Of a stretch of DNA of 64,000 nt, positions 51,781 to 64,000 are shown one piece after another. The position numbers were made by a program, and so were the translations under genes. Source of the stretch: Strigops habroptila (taxonomy: Eukaryota; Chordata; Aves; Psittaciformes; Psittacidae); the NCBI RefSeq assembly GCF_004027225.2, contig NC_044277.2:36629812-36693811 (forward strand), read 5' to 3'. The first letter of the stretch is position 1. Each line of letters opens with the position of its first letter. Below the pieces are notes generated by a model. It was not told the origin of the DNA and searched no databases. It saw only the letters and a program-made list of their open reading frames with translations.

Positions 51781-53090
51781 GTATTGTGTCAAAGGTGCGG
51801 TGCTGCTATTTATAAATGGAATTATTTGCCAGCGTTGAGTAATTAACCTGATATAGTGCACTGCACATGACAGAAAGCCAGCATAGTTCTCTTTCTTTGT
51901 AATAATTTATTCTGTGTTTCTTCTGCACTTGTGGACCATTAATATAAAGTTTATATTTAATAACATAATAATTGTCTCGGATCACACTTTAAGGCAAACT
52001 GCAGAAAAATGCCTTTTTCTTCCAGGGAAAAGGTCTTGATTATACTTACGAACTTGTAAGTAATCACATTTAATACAAGGAAAACCACTGTATTCGTGTA
52101 TTTTAAAATATGAGAGTTACCTTTGTGGGCTATGATAGCACGAAAGGCTTAGATACATTGCTTAGTAAAATCCCATCCTTTTCACATGATTTAACAGATG
52201 AGGGTTTGTCGTAAATATGTGTATGTAAACAAGTTCTTGTCAGGGACTATTTTGTCATTTAAAAAATTGACCAAAGTAGTAAGGAGGCATGACAGCAAAG
52301 AGACTTCCCCCCTCTCCCTACCCGCAAATGCACGTTATATCCCATTTGTGAAACTGTTTCTCTTATACATTCAGCTTTGTTTTGAGTGCTTATGCCTTCT
52401 GAGGCCTATATAAATAGGAGGATGCAGTGTAAACTAGGCATTGCAAGTATCAGGTAAAATAAGTACGTTTGGAGGGCATAGTTAAGTGCTGATTCCACTT
52501 TCTGTTCTTTTCAAATTCAGTTTTACATAACTGGAGCTGGCAGACAGATAAAAGATGCAGATGTCCATTTTTTTTATTTAAAAGAATGTAAACCTAATTT
52601 TTTTCTTTATGTAATCTGACTTTTCCTGTAGCTACTGGATAGAATTCTCTCTTTGAGTCAGGAGGTAGTTTGCCATTAACTTAGTAAAGTCAGTGATTTC
52701 TTTCTGCCTTATTGGATAATTTAATGCAGCTAGAATTCAAACAGCAGATAAATGTATATGAGAAACCTATTAATGTTGACATAATGTGACAATAGCAGTT
52801 GCATTCGATAGGCTGTGCTACCCTTTCTCTTTTTTTTATCTTTGCTTTGCTGCACACTTAGTGAAAATTTTGTTCAGTGATTTTATATGGTGTCCAAAAA
52901 GGAACTAAGACGAGACAATCAAATCTAACTTTTCTTCTGTTGCACAACTTTCAAGCTCTGTTAACATTGGCAGGGATTTGGAGTTTTATGAAGAATTCAC
53001 GTTTATACCACAGCTCTGTTTTGTAGTACGTTATACTCTCAAGTACCATATCTAAATAAAGCTGGTATGTTTCTCAGGTTTTTCAAATGA
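51781..53090 (+). other. GGH 3' UTR candidates
   Basis: AT-rich sequence after the GGH stop codon. A variant cluster AATATAAA lies at 51941-51948, 160 nt past the stop, and a canonical AATAAA at 53055-53060, followed by a G/T-rich stretch. The short choice would fit the short 3' UTR of mammalian GGH. No coding exon was seen. Confidence 0.45.
53055..53060 (+). terminator. canonical AATAAA, possible GGH poly(A) signal
   Basis: First exact AATAAA after the GGH stop codon, followed by CTGGTATGTTTCTCAGG, a plausible GU-rich element. The alternative is the variant signal near 51941. Confidence 0.4.
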
Positions 53091-56000
53091 AAGACTCTCC
53101 TCTTGTTCTTTATCATGAAACAGCTATGTAAGAGAATGTGAAATGCATTTGTTAAAAAACTGTAAGGAGACATTAACTGTGACTTACCAGAAGGATGCTT
53201 GCCAGGTAATTAGTAGCTTAAACATGTGATATTGCAGGCTATTTCTACATTTGTCAGATCAGTCAAATTCAGTAAATGGAACTTGTTTTAATATAGATGA
53301 CTTTATTAACTTTATTAGCTGACTTCTGAGTAGAATCAAGTGTAAAAAGAGGATTACACTCTACAGTTGCATACAAATGTGGCAGCTAAGCTACTTACAA
53401 ACTAAGTCCCATCTTCTACTCCTTGTTCAGGCTGAGTTCTTTGGAATATCTCTAAGAATTTGCCTAAGTAAGGAGGGCAGGATTTAGCATTCAAAACAGG
53501 GATCAATCTTGTAAGTGAAATGTCTACTAACTGCAATGGTAGTAATTAGTTCCTAAGTCTGTAAGTATAACAATATTGTGTGTAACGTGATGAGAGAGCA
53601 GTGTATTTATTATGAATTTGTTTGTGTCTTTTCTTAATACCTTTTATCTTGTAAAGCCTTGTTAATTTTTTTCTATGATACATGAATTAAACTTCTATTC
53701 AAGCAGATGTGTATTTTTGTTCTCTTTTTAGATACCATGAATAAGGTATTAATGGTCATTTTATGGTCTTTTTATTTCCATCTGTGACAGTCAAAAATCA
53801 GGAGGCTTCTGTAACCTGTGTCCACTTGGTATAGTCATGTTAGCATGGTTTTTAGGATTAATGCTGGAGGGAGAAGGAAAGGAGCCTGTGGCCATGCTCT
53901 CATCTTATTCAAAGTATGGCTGTGGGTGTAGTCATCTTGCTTGCTGCTGTGTGGGAAAAATATCCATCAACAAGGAAACACTGTGTGTCTTGCAGGTTAT
54001 ATTAAATGATCTCTAAGAAGGATAACTGAAATGATTTTCTCCTTGTAATGTTCTATATTTACCACTAGATGGCCTACAAGAACCAATGTATCGTGCGCTT
54101 TTGTGATCGGGTGTTGTGGTGTCTCAGAAGTTTAAAGTGACTTGTTGAGTAGGATATTTACTGTACTGTGATATGTCCTTATGTACCAGGGTATTTGGGA
54201 CTTGGGGGAAGAAGAAGAGAGGAGGCAGAATAATATTGGAATGTTTTGGCATAACTGGCCATATTGGCAGGATTGCAGTAGAGAAACGAGTACATGAGCA
54301 TAGAATTATTTCATCTGGGATTGCATTTTGTTTCCACTGAATATTTAAAATGTTTAAGCATTAGCTGGAGATGACTGGAAAGACATCCCTATTTTCAGGT
54401 GTTTGTTCCTCCCCTATAGCTACAGAATCTGTCTTAGTTCCCTTTTCTATATATATGATATTAGCTCATGCGAAACAGAACAACTTAGTTGGGAGGAACT
54501 GAGAACCCAAGCTTAGAAAACTTTTGCCTAGGAGGTAAGAAAGACCAGTTCGAATTCATTCAGGTAAGGAAGAAATTACAAGGAAGAAACATCCTGAGTT
54601 AAGTGCTCTAGGTACTGAGTTAAAGAGTAAGAGTCTAATCCACGGGCTGCATTGTGGGGGGAAAACCTGAAAAATCCACCCAAAATGCCACCACTTCTGG
54701 GCCAACAAGCTAAGCAAAATTGCCTGGCAAGGTAGTGAATCCAAAGCAGAGATTCGTGTCTGAGCAGGCCATGACCCTATTCCCACTTTAATGCTGACTA
54801 GCTTATTTTTAAGCTAATTTTTAACTTCTTTCCCTTTGTTATAGTTGTCACCTTATTCATTGCTGTGGATGCCATTCAGCAAAACAATATTGAAAGCTAG
54901 ACTATGCTTGTGCCAGTTCTGGGCAGATTTCCATAGAAATTAGTGGCCTGTTAGGGACATGGTGGTTCTTTTCCTGGAACAGGGAGGAAAGTATGAGGAC
55001 AGTTTGAACAACCAGGAAGAACAATAATGAATAGTTTCCCTGTTGTGTTTTATCCGTGAGTTACCTTTGTGAGGCAGGAGTCCTGAGGGGAGAGAAATAG
55101 CTCTGCGTGTGTGTGAACAGGCATCTGAAGACTGCCTGCCAATGCACACTCAAGAATGCTTGCTCAAATTTGAGGTGGGAGGGTGTACACAGAAGATTTC
55201 ACGGTCACTTTTATCATGGTAATTAATATTTTAATTGGGGTTGGTTTCTTTTCCTTCTGTGGAGTTCACTCATATGTATCTGGTGGTGGTGTTATCAGAA
55301 AAGCTGTAGGAGTTGGCTAGTGTTCAAGTGCCATTAAAGTTTCTAAATGCCTGTTCAAATTATTTTGGTTTGAGTACTTACATGGAAGACAAATTGACAG
55401 ATAATGGGAGGTGATTGATTACCTTTCCTTGTTAGCTTTGAGTCTTTCTCCAGGGCAGGCCTTTTCTCTAATCCAGTGTTTATTTATAGGGCAAATAGCA
55501 AGGAATATCCTGCCCGGGGCCACCTGTTGATAAGCATACTATTCCAGCTTTCATCACTTCCTCATAATGCTTATATATCTGTTTCACAAAGTAAGCAGTG
55601 TGTTTTAAGAGCAAACTTCTCTGTGAGTTCTTATATAGCAAAATATATCCAAGACCCTTTACATCCAAAAAATGTCCAGACCGTCTAAAAATAGCTGCCA
55701 CTATTTGAAAGAGCACTTGACCAAGGCATTTGCTCCAAACTTAAGGAAAACTCCTCAAATTATCTTGTGATTCTTAGAATGAGCAAACATCCTTCACAAC
55801 CAAGCTTCTGTAAATGAAAAGCAAAAAGCAAACAAAGCAAAAGGCCGAAAGGACTAAATTGTAGCAATTGTTTCCAATCATCAAAGCAACTGGTTCGATT
55901 ACTATGTACCTCCCAAGCTTCCTTTGATGGTCTGTACTGGAAGGTATTTCGCTGTGGTTTTGCAGTTATACAACTCCAAGAGCTGATTTTATATGTGTAG

Positions 56001-59000
56001 TTTCACTTGTAAAAAATATTTCACATATTTCAAAATAGTAATTTTCATGAAGAGTACATCAGCAAAACCAGAAATCCTAAAATAGCAATTTTCTAGGTAG
56101 GAGCTTATTAGGAAATGAGTCTCTCTGTGACTTTCTTGAGGCACCAGGTTGTTATCACATTGTTATCACCTGCATTCAACTTCAGACCAGGAAGTTTAAA
56201 CTTCACATACCTGTACTTCACTGGGATTTACTTGGCAGCTCTCACGCTAGGTTACCTCCTAAAGCCTGCTTTTCCCAGAAGACAATGAGACTTATAATAA
56301 TGTGACTCATGATCCAATTACTAGTATTATATAAATTACTAATTGTTAATACTATTATTAGATTTTATTAATAGTGTTACAGAGGAGATACAAAGTGCAA
56401 TGAATAGTTTACAGACAATTTCCGAAGTTTTTCCAGAGACTCCCTGGCAGAATGGAAGTACTTCAGAGATTTTGGCCAGACCCATTCTCACCCTGGATGG
56501 AGTTAGTCCTCGCAATCTTTCTAGGCTTCCAAATTCATCGCTAGCATTCATACTTTGTACCACTGATGGAGTCTGAGGGAGGCTATTTGCAGCTTCTCAA
56601 AGCTGATCTAACAATGTCTTGTACTTCTGAGGAAAAGAGAGAACCCTTAAGAACCTTATTACCCGCTTTGCTTTAATTTGAGAGATTTGAACTGAATGTT
56701 TCTCATTAATATTTGCAAGAAGTGTCGCAGTCCACCCTTTCAACCAAAAGTGCCAGGAAACCTTTTGTCTCTGGACAACAGTTTAGTTTGTTCTTTATGC
56801 CACTAAACTGAAAACAATTAATTTTTCCCTGACTAGAGACAGAAGCTAGTTCACCCATCATCCCTAGCCTCCTAAGCTTTACTTCAGGTTTCTCATCCCT
56901 CCCAAGGATGAGTTTGAACACATCCCTGTAGCTTTCCCACTTTAGTTCTTGCAGCCAGCACTACTTTGCGGCTCTTTATGGAGCTTAGTTACTGTACCAT
57001 AACTTCCAGCCAGCAGTCACTACTTCTTCCAGCAACAGCTGCCATAGTCTTCCCAAGTTACTGCCCATTCCACTTCGGATGCTTGCAAATGAGGGAACTG
57101 GCTTCATGAACACACTAAATGCTTAAGCAAGCTCAGTAGCAAACTGGCCAGTGGACATGCTGGCTGGTGCCCAGCCTCCTGCACTGCGTGGAGGGAAGAT
57201 CCTGGAAAAGCCATGGCAGAAGCAGCAGCTCTGACTGTCCCACCCTGAGATATGGTTAGGCAGCCCGTACTTTAATATAGATGTCTTTCAAGGCCTTTTA
57301 TTCTTAACAACCAATACTCTTGCCCTCCCTTCACTGTATTTGCAACACTTCCTTAAGAAAGCTGTTTAGAATCAGTCAGCAGTTTCCTCTGTATTTTCTG
57401 TACCCAGGGGGTCTGAGGCACATGAAATGAATGAATTTGGACTAATTTCCAACTGTTTTAACTACAAGTGAAAGATGCTGTGGATATACTGTGGCTTTTA
57501 GCCGCACCTTAGTGCAGTAAGTAAGGAAAAGTTATGGTACAAATTAAAATGTATCTTTATACATAAATTTTAAGAGAAACTGATCCATGTCACATCAACA
57601 TGGGGAATACCAATCCAGGCAGTAACTCTGGTTTGAACAGCAGGGTTTGCTGTGCGTCTTTTGTTTCCCCCTGATTCCTCACTTGAGCGTTTTGGTAGCG
57701 GAGTCCAGGCTATTTTATAATAAATGATACTTTTGGCAACTGTTCCTGCAAAGGCTCCGCGTAGGTGGTGATGGTCGCACTAGGGCTTTGGTGCTAAACC
57801 ACAGCGACACCTCTTTCTGTGGCTGGGCTGTCTGCAGCAATGAGGCCACAGAACTGCGTGGGGGAAGAATACAAGTCGTGGCAGCTGAGGTCTGACAAGT
57901 CAGGGTTTCATGAATCACACCCAATCTCTCGTGTCTTACGTTCAAACAACTTAGGAAAGTTTAGATTGCCTAAAAGCAGAGTAAGCCAAGGCCAAGGCTT
58001 GTACTCTACACTGCCACATCAGTGAGCACGTATGCGTGCACAAAGCATGCCATGTGTTTGTGCTGTTCACAATGGATTTAAAGTGATACTCAGAAAGGTT
58101 ATAAAGTGCCAGATAATGTTCTTTCTTCCTTCATTCTTCATAAGTGTGTATTTTGAATTCCCAGATATCGTATTTAGTGTCTGGGTGAGTGACATGAAGC
58201 AGATCTCTCCTGGGATCAGTTGTGCCCAGGTTGAGGAGTGGGAGCATGTTTATACAGTGCCATTAGGGCTAGGATTTATTGTGGGAGGAAAAAAAACCCT
58301 ATTGAAAAAAACTCTCTCTAGAATAGGGCTTGATCGTCCTGCTCAGTGCCTAATTACAGGACAGATGACCCCATGTGGTAAATAAAGGGGTAAACTGAGA
58401 GTTTTCTTACGAACTTTGGTGTAGCCTCTACCTCACTACCACACATTTTTATTCCTTTAGCACAGCTTATCTCCTGCTAAGTTTGCCATGAATTCATTGC
58501 AGGTTTTTTAACTCATGACTATAATGTTGAAGAACATAATCCAGGCAGATGGGTGATTAATTATATGAGAAGTAATTAAAAGGAAACACAATCTCATATT
58601 TTCACCAGTAGCAGAATTTTTGGTAGTTGTCTTGTGTCCTGTAGAACTTACTGATAAATTATGATCTAGGTACCAAGACTTCAAACCAGACAAGAAAAAT
58701 TCAAGAGCTTCATTTATGCAGTTTGAAATCAGACTGGAGCACTAAAAAATAGAGGCAATTAAAATTTGGGATGTCTCCTCTGCCTGATTAAACATCTAAC
58801 AAGATGTGTGACTGATACTCCTCTCCAATCTTAATTTATTTGTTTAATATTAAAAAACTCCTCAGATGTATGTAAGCCATCTGCTGTTCCCAGATTCACT
58901 GAGCCTTGGTATATTATATATCTGCAAAGTATTTTCATTTGATACTACTAACTATGGCAAGTAGTTTCAGATGGTGGAGGACACTGTGTCTGCTGATGTG

Positions 59001-60257
59001 GATGTCAGGCAGCCCAGGGAGGGACTTGCCTGGGGGAGCATCCTGGCTGACCACCTTGGCTCCCTGCTGCACACCCTTCATTTCAGTGCTTCACGCTGAA
59101 GTTAGATGAACCATGGTTTAGCGCTGCCCCTTCCCCTGCTGCATGGGCAAGGAGAGCACACAGCCCACCCTGGGAAGAAGGAGGGTTGCAAGGAGACATT
59201 GGAGGAAGGCCAGCCTGGGTCAGCTTCATGCAGACCTGCCATGCAGCTGGTGGTGAGCTGCTCTCCACTCTCTACCTCCACTTGCCTTCCTGCCTACTAT
59301 GCCTTCTGACTGCTGGAAGCTGTTATACATTTGTACAGTAACAAGCGTGCTGGGATTTGCTGGGACAGCTGCTGTAATACAGCAAGCATATGGAAATGAG
59401 AAGGAATACATCAGTGCTGTAAAAGAAACTAGCCCTTAAGTCCTGGATGCAAGCTGAAGCAAGACGTGGCAGTTGCAGTCGGTTAACGCTGTGAGTTACT
59501 TGAGGCGTTGGACTTCCCAGTTGACTCTTGTTTTTCTTGATTTGAACAAGTACCTGTGGCTTTCAGTCATCTGCTCACCTGCCAGCTATAGCGTCTGAAG
59601 GATGTAAATCCTTAGGGATGATTTCTTCTCAGCCTTACAGATCAGGGCAGGAATGAAATAGCAGTGTTCAGTGGGTAGCTACCATCCGACCTTCAGTGCT
59701 GATAATCTGCCTCCACCAGCAAAATGCCAGGAGAAAGCCATGCACAAGGGGAATAGTACCCAACCTGCTCCTCCAGGGACCCCATTATGCAGCACCAATT
59801 TTGTGGGCCTCTTCAAGCCCTGTGAGGGAAAAAGTGGTCTTCTTTTTACCTAGAGCTGCATGAGCACTTCGTATTCACACTGCAGGATTAGCCAGGATGT
59901 GATGCAGATAACGTGGAGCAGAGTGAGCTAGGCACATCTGAAGAGGTGGATGAGCAGTTGCCGAAGCTGGTGGATGCAAAAGAACAGCTGTGGGAGACTA
60001 TCCAAGTATTTTGTTGGGTCCAGGTACATTTTATGCTCTTCTGTTTTTCTCATGCTTTTCCCTTTTGCCATCTGTGCTTGTACAACCCTCCCTGCTCCTC
60101 ATTCCTTGCAGAGACATAGCAGAAGAGTGCAGTGAAGTCAGCAAGCCGTGTGTCTTATTAGCCACACAGCAGCCTCTTCAATTTGAATTCCAGTGTTTGG
60201 ATACACAGTGTAGTATGTGCACTGCACACAGTATCACAGCCCCACAGCAAACTAAAA

Positions 60258-60308
60258 GAGGTTTATTTTTTTTTTATTATTATTTTATTTTATTTATTTT
60301 ATTTTTCT
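60258..60308 (+). repeat. T-rich (TTTTA)n-like run
   Basis: About 50 bases of T with periodic A, including repeats of ATTTT and ATT. It could be a microsatellite or the complement of a poly(A) tail, but I see no retrocopy next to it on the minus strand. Confidence 0.75.
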
Positions 60309-60650
60309 AAAGTCTCTCACTTCTCCCTGAGGGAAAAAGAGACATAGTTAAAGCTCAGTCCTGTAAATGACAACATGTTATTTTTAGTTCCTGAACTCAG
60401 CTATGCTTAATTAGTTTATCCAGCTGATAAATGAAAAAGAAAAGCCCATGCCCTACAGCAATATGTGTTCATGTATAGCTCTTAATAACTTAAATCCTTT
60501 AATTTGTCTGTAAAGAATATCCATTAACGTTGTGTGTGAAGAAAATGGCACAATCCTTTGTATATAATCCTCATACTTTATAGTTAGCAGCTCCACTAAA
60601 TAAAGTAAGTCAAATCTGAGTAAAATGCTGTTTCTGTGGGCAAGTGCTAC

Positions 60651-60770
60651 ACGGGTATTACTATGCCCATTTCATAGAGGAGTGTGGTACCAAGAGATTA
60701 AATATTACAGTCTATTAAATATTACAGTGTGGGACACGTGTCATAGCCACAATACAATTTGGGTCATTAG
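60651..60770 (+). mobile_element. MIR-like SINE relic
   Basis: Contains GGTATTACTATGCCCATTTC, then ATAGAGGAGTGTGGTACCAA and GAGATTAA. This follows the MIR order TATTATCCCCATTTTACAGA, GGAAACTGAGGC, GAGGTTAA. Inside it a 17-bp period repeat of ATTAAATATTACAGT (60697-60711 and 60714-60728) interrupts the match. Confidence 0.5.
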
Positions 60771-62275
60771 ATTGAGGTCTCGCTAGTAGGCAGTATTGCT
60801 TCTTCAGAGAAATCCCAGAGTGTCTTCTGTTTCCCTAAAGTTTCTGTGATGGATACAGGTAGCAGAATGCCTTGCGATTTCCTAACACAAAAGGAAAAGA
60901 CCTATGTTTTCTTCTTGGTTTTCCAGAAAGGCTTGGATCTCAGAGTAACAGCTGTGTTAATGTAAAGTAAGTAGCCACATCTACTGAGGAAGCCAAGTCT
61001 TCATTCTTCTCCAGGAGGACAAAGACATATCTACACACCATTAATTACTAAAGTGTTGGCCCAAGCAGGTTTTCATCAGTCATTTCAAGTGTCATTATAA
61101 AGGACAAGAGTGTTTTCAGAAGATAGCTTTTGGAGTGTATATTTCAGTTAGCTCCAGGAAGTCATCTGTATGTAATTTTGAAGCAGAAACTCTATTTATT
61201 AAAGAGCCCCCACTTCCAACATACTGGCTAATGTTACACAAAATTACATGTCATACAGAGCAGACTGAGAGTCATAATAGTTACACTGGATGAACAGAAT
61301 AAATCTCAAAAGGTAGGAAGCTGGTCTTGTAATGCATTATTCATGGATGGCCAAATTAATCCCAGAAGCTGGAAAAAGGGGAAGAATGCACAATTTATAG
61401 CTTTTTCACTCTCCAAAGATCCTGATTCCAATGCCACATTTGCTCCACATGATCTCCTTGTTTAAGCAATCTCTAGAAAGAGGTTTCAGTGTGATATTTC
61501 TGTATCGTAAGTTTAAAAACTGGAACAGTTACCAACAAATGTATTTTGTTTTGCTGTAATAAACAATTGCTTCTGAACAGGAAATAACTAGTATTTTTTT
61601 TTATGAGGCTGGCATTTTAATTTATTTGCATGGTAAGTCATCCTTTGGGAATACGAACTTTCTGGCAAGTCAGAGAAATAAGGATGATCCCTAAATGCAT
61701 CAGTAATTTTGGACTGCAGATTACTGCTCCAACAAGGATTACTGCATTCGCTAGGTAAGAGGGAGAGAACCCATCCATAGCCTTTCTAGACATAGGAAAC
61801 AAAAGTATTTTATTATCTCTGAATTAGATTGCATCAAAAACAGGGCATAGCACTTTTTTTTCCCCAAACACCTATATTAATAAGAGAATCTGAATATTCA
61901 AAATGCAAATGGTGCCTTTCACATTCACTTTTACAAAGTTAACCTACAAGGGTCCTCCTGAGACATAAAGATTCTCTACCTCTGCCATGATGAAAGACTG
62001 TAGTACTTTTTAGACAAGGAGTTTTAAAGTATGAGTGGTCATTTCTTATGTGTCCTGGATGGGTTACCTGGTTTGTGAGTTAACCAGGTCACGGAAAAAA
62101 CCCCAAAGACCTAACTTTTTGATTCCTTATTTCTACTTCTAAAGATGGCATGTATGTCCCAAATTAATAAATGTTTTTTCTTTAAATATCTTTTTGCTTT
62201 AAATATGTTTCTTATCTAGATTTCTTTAGATACTCGGGAGCTGACCATTTCTACTTCATTGTGTAATTTATCCTA

Positions 62276-62338
62276 ATCATAGAATCATAGAATAGAAAGG
62301 ACCTTAAGATCATCTAGTTCCAACCCCCCTGCCATGGA
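62276..62338 (-). mobile_element. short CR1 3' tail, minus orientation
   Basis: Reads ATCATAGAATCATAGAATAG, then GGACCTTAAGATCATCTAG and TTCCAACCCCCCTGCCATGG on the + strand, the reverse complement of a CR1 tail. It holds two copies of the 8-bp terminal repeat. Confidence 0.88.
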
Positions 62339-64000
62339 ATTCCATGTTAGCTATCCAACCAAAAAGAAATTATATTTCTTGTTACTGAAGTGAAAGAGGC
62401 AAAGAGATTACTTGGAGTAGAAGACACTGTGTGCTTCCAGATAATGGCAACCTGCTGAGACATGTTGAACATGGGAACAGAGCTCCGCAGTTGTTTATGG
62501 GATAGTACCAGCTTAGCTTTGGATTACATGTTATGTTAGCAATATATTTGCAGTAAACCATCAAATTCAACTATTAAAAGGCAATGTGTTTTGCAGTGCT
62601 TTGTCCTTATATATTATATGTAATTCACAGATTTTATCTCAGCACTCTGCAATGATTGATCCCAGTGGGACTTGTGACATTTCAGCAATATGTAGCAATA
62701 AATGAGATTAACTACTCTTTTTCCTCTGCTGTATTTTTGACTCTTAATATGTGTGGTGGTGTTTCTGCCACTAGCCATGAGGTGGCATAACACGCCTAGC
62801 AGAACAGCAGTCAAACCTTTCATTTAGTATTCCTTCGTACATCGTGTTTCTTGACATATTAGATTTTAATGGTGAAAGGCTGTAAAACTAGTCGAGCTTT
62901 TAGAAACCCTACTTTTTCAAAAGCAAAGACAAAGATACATATTTGTGTACGTGTATGTTGTGGTGCTTTTCATGCTAGGAAATGAAAATCATCATTTTGA
63001 GAATCTACTATGTGATGATGTTAAAAATAAAATCACAGTTCTTTCTTTTTACCTTTTTATTGTTGTTTGCTTTCTCCTACGTAGTTTTGCTTTCAGCGTG
63101 CTGCCTTTTGTAGGTCTGATTGATATATTTATTTCCTCAAGTCTTTCTTCCTTCACAGGGTTAGCCTCTCCAGTCTTGATTTCCCCAAAAAGTGGCATCG
63201 GGGAGTTGAGGTCAGGTGAGTCCCTGGCCAGGCACAGGCATGGCCACAGCACAGCTCAGGCAAGCACCACAGCCCAAGGCCTGGGTTTAAATGCAGTTAA
63301 ATGGAGGTCCTGAGCAAAGCAGGATGAGGTCTCCCAGGGCTGTTTCCCAGCAGATTGCTGCAGGTTGCAGAGCCCAGGGTGGGACCTGGCTGTGGCAGCC
63401 AGGCCCTCTTGCTTTTCTCAGAGCTTTGGGCCTCTCTGGGTTTCCTCTAGAGCTGCCAGCCAATGCTGGCATTAGGATGTGTCCGGGAGGTGCTCCCATG
63501 GGCAGGGAGTGGTCTCCATAGGTGTTATTCTGGTCTCCTAACACTCCAAGGGACACTCCCCATAGCAGTCTAGATACAGCCTTCTCTAAACTTCTGGGAA
63601 AACAGACTTACTTGAATTATAAGACCTTTAGAAAGCAAAACATGATTGTGAATATATATGTGTAAGAGTGGCATAGAAGGTTACTGATTATCACACACCT
63701 GAGGAGCTGGCTGCCACCTATAAGCCAGGTGGCTTTATTTGCTAAGAAAAGCAACACATTGCAGTGTGGATTATTAATATCAGACCAAGGTTGTTTAAAC
63801 AAGTTGTTGGCTTGTATTTGCCCCAGCACTTGGGACTTTCTGCCTGCTTGCCACCCTCATTCTGGCTACACAGATAAGGCAGGATAAGTACACACCAGTG
63901 ACATTTTATTGAATAGTATGGGCCTACATGGGGAGCTGATTGTTTGCTCACATGTAACACAGTTGTCATTCCAAATATGTCACATCCTAGGGGATGCTGT

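Larger units (their letters stand above)
53091..64000. other. intergenic region downstream of GGH, no gene seen
   Basis: AT-rich DNA with the MIR-like relic, the T-rich run, the CR1 tail near 62300, a short inverted repeat (ACCTGGTT/AACCAGGT, 62066-62089) and two GC-richer blocks at about 58960-59290 and 63165-63570. By mammalian order the 3' end of NKAIN3 should face GGH from the right on the minus strand; I found no match to its conserved C-terminus. Confidence 0.55.

Noticed and set aside
63291-63556. Overlapping + and - frames in the GC-rich block near the right end
   Set aside because: Both strands are open at once, which points to composition rather than coding; no protein family is recognised.
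53091-64000. Possible NKAIN3 terminal exons on the minus strand
   Set aside because: Expected from mammalian gene order, but I found no sequence matching the conserved NKAIN C-terminus (FIGGFDPFPLYH). It is probably outside the window.
1-64000. Endogenous retrovirus, CRISPR array, tRNA or rRNA genes
   Set aside because: I saw no paired long terminal repeats, gag/pol/env-like frames, spaced direct-repeat arrays or cloverleaf-like genes. The only reverse-transcriptase-like frames belong to CR1.

Overview
The window looks like nuclear DNA from a bird. It is AT-rich, with long introns and two GC-rich CpG islands. Its recognisable interspersed repeats are CR1 LINE 3' ends, with a few faint MIR-like and old-LINE relics. 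The two genes found are vertebrate genes. I cannot name the species from the sequence.

Two complete protein-coding genes lie head to tail on the + strand. TTPA (alpha-tocopherol transfer protein) has five coding exons between 21355 and 35323 and encodes 277 residues. GGH (gamma-glutamyl hydrolase) has nine coding exons between 38235 and 51780 and encodes 323 residues. All exon joins keep frame, every intron is GT-AG, and the key residues known for both families are present. Each gene starts in its own CpG island (about 21130-21900 and 38040-38450). Only 2.9 kb separates the TTPA stop codon from the GGH start codon.

Layout: 1-21130 is intergenic, with several CR1 relics, one probable old LINE tail, and a few tandem duplications and palindromes. 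I see no gene there. 21130-35323 holds the TTPA promoter and gene. 35324-38040 holds the TTPA 3' UTR candidates and the short intergenic gap. 38040-51780 holds the GGH promoter and gene, with CR1 fragments in introns 1 and 3. 51781 to about 53100 is the likely GGH 3' UTR. From 53100 to 64000 is intergenic, with a MIR-like relic, a CR1 tail on the minus strand, and two unexplained GC-rich but CpG-poor blocks. From mammalian gene order I would expect YTHDF3 beyond the left end and NKAIN3 beyond the right end; I found no exon of either inside.

The two genes do not share a pathway: one handles vitamin E, the other folate polyglutamates. Their proximity matches mammalian gene order. I found no bacterial, phage, CRISPR or retroviral system, and nothing that amounts to a new biological system. 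The most useful leads are regulatory: a ZNF143/THAP11-type promoter motif and an overlapping upstream ORF at GGH, an alternative in-frame start at TTPA, and a 12-bp-arm hairpin next to a tandem duplication in TTPA intron 1.
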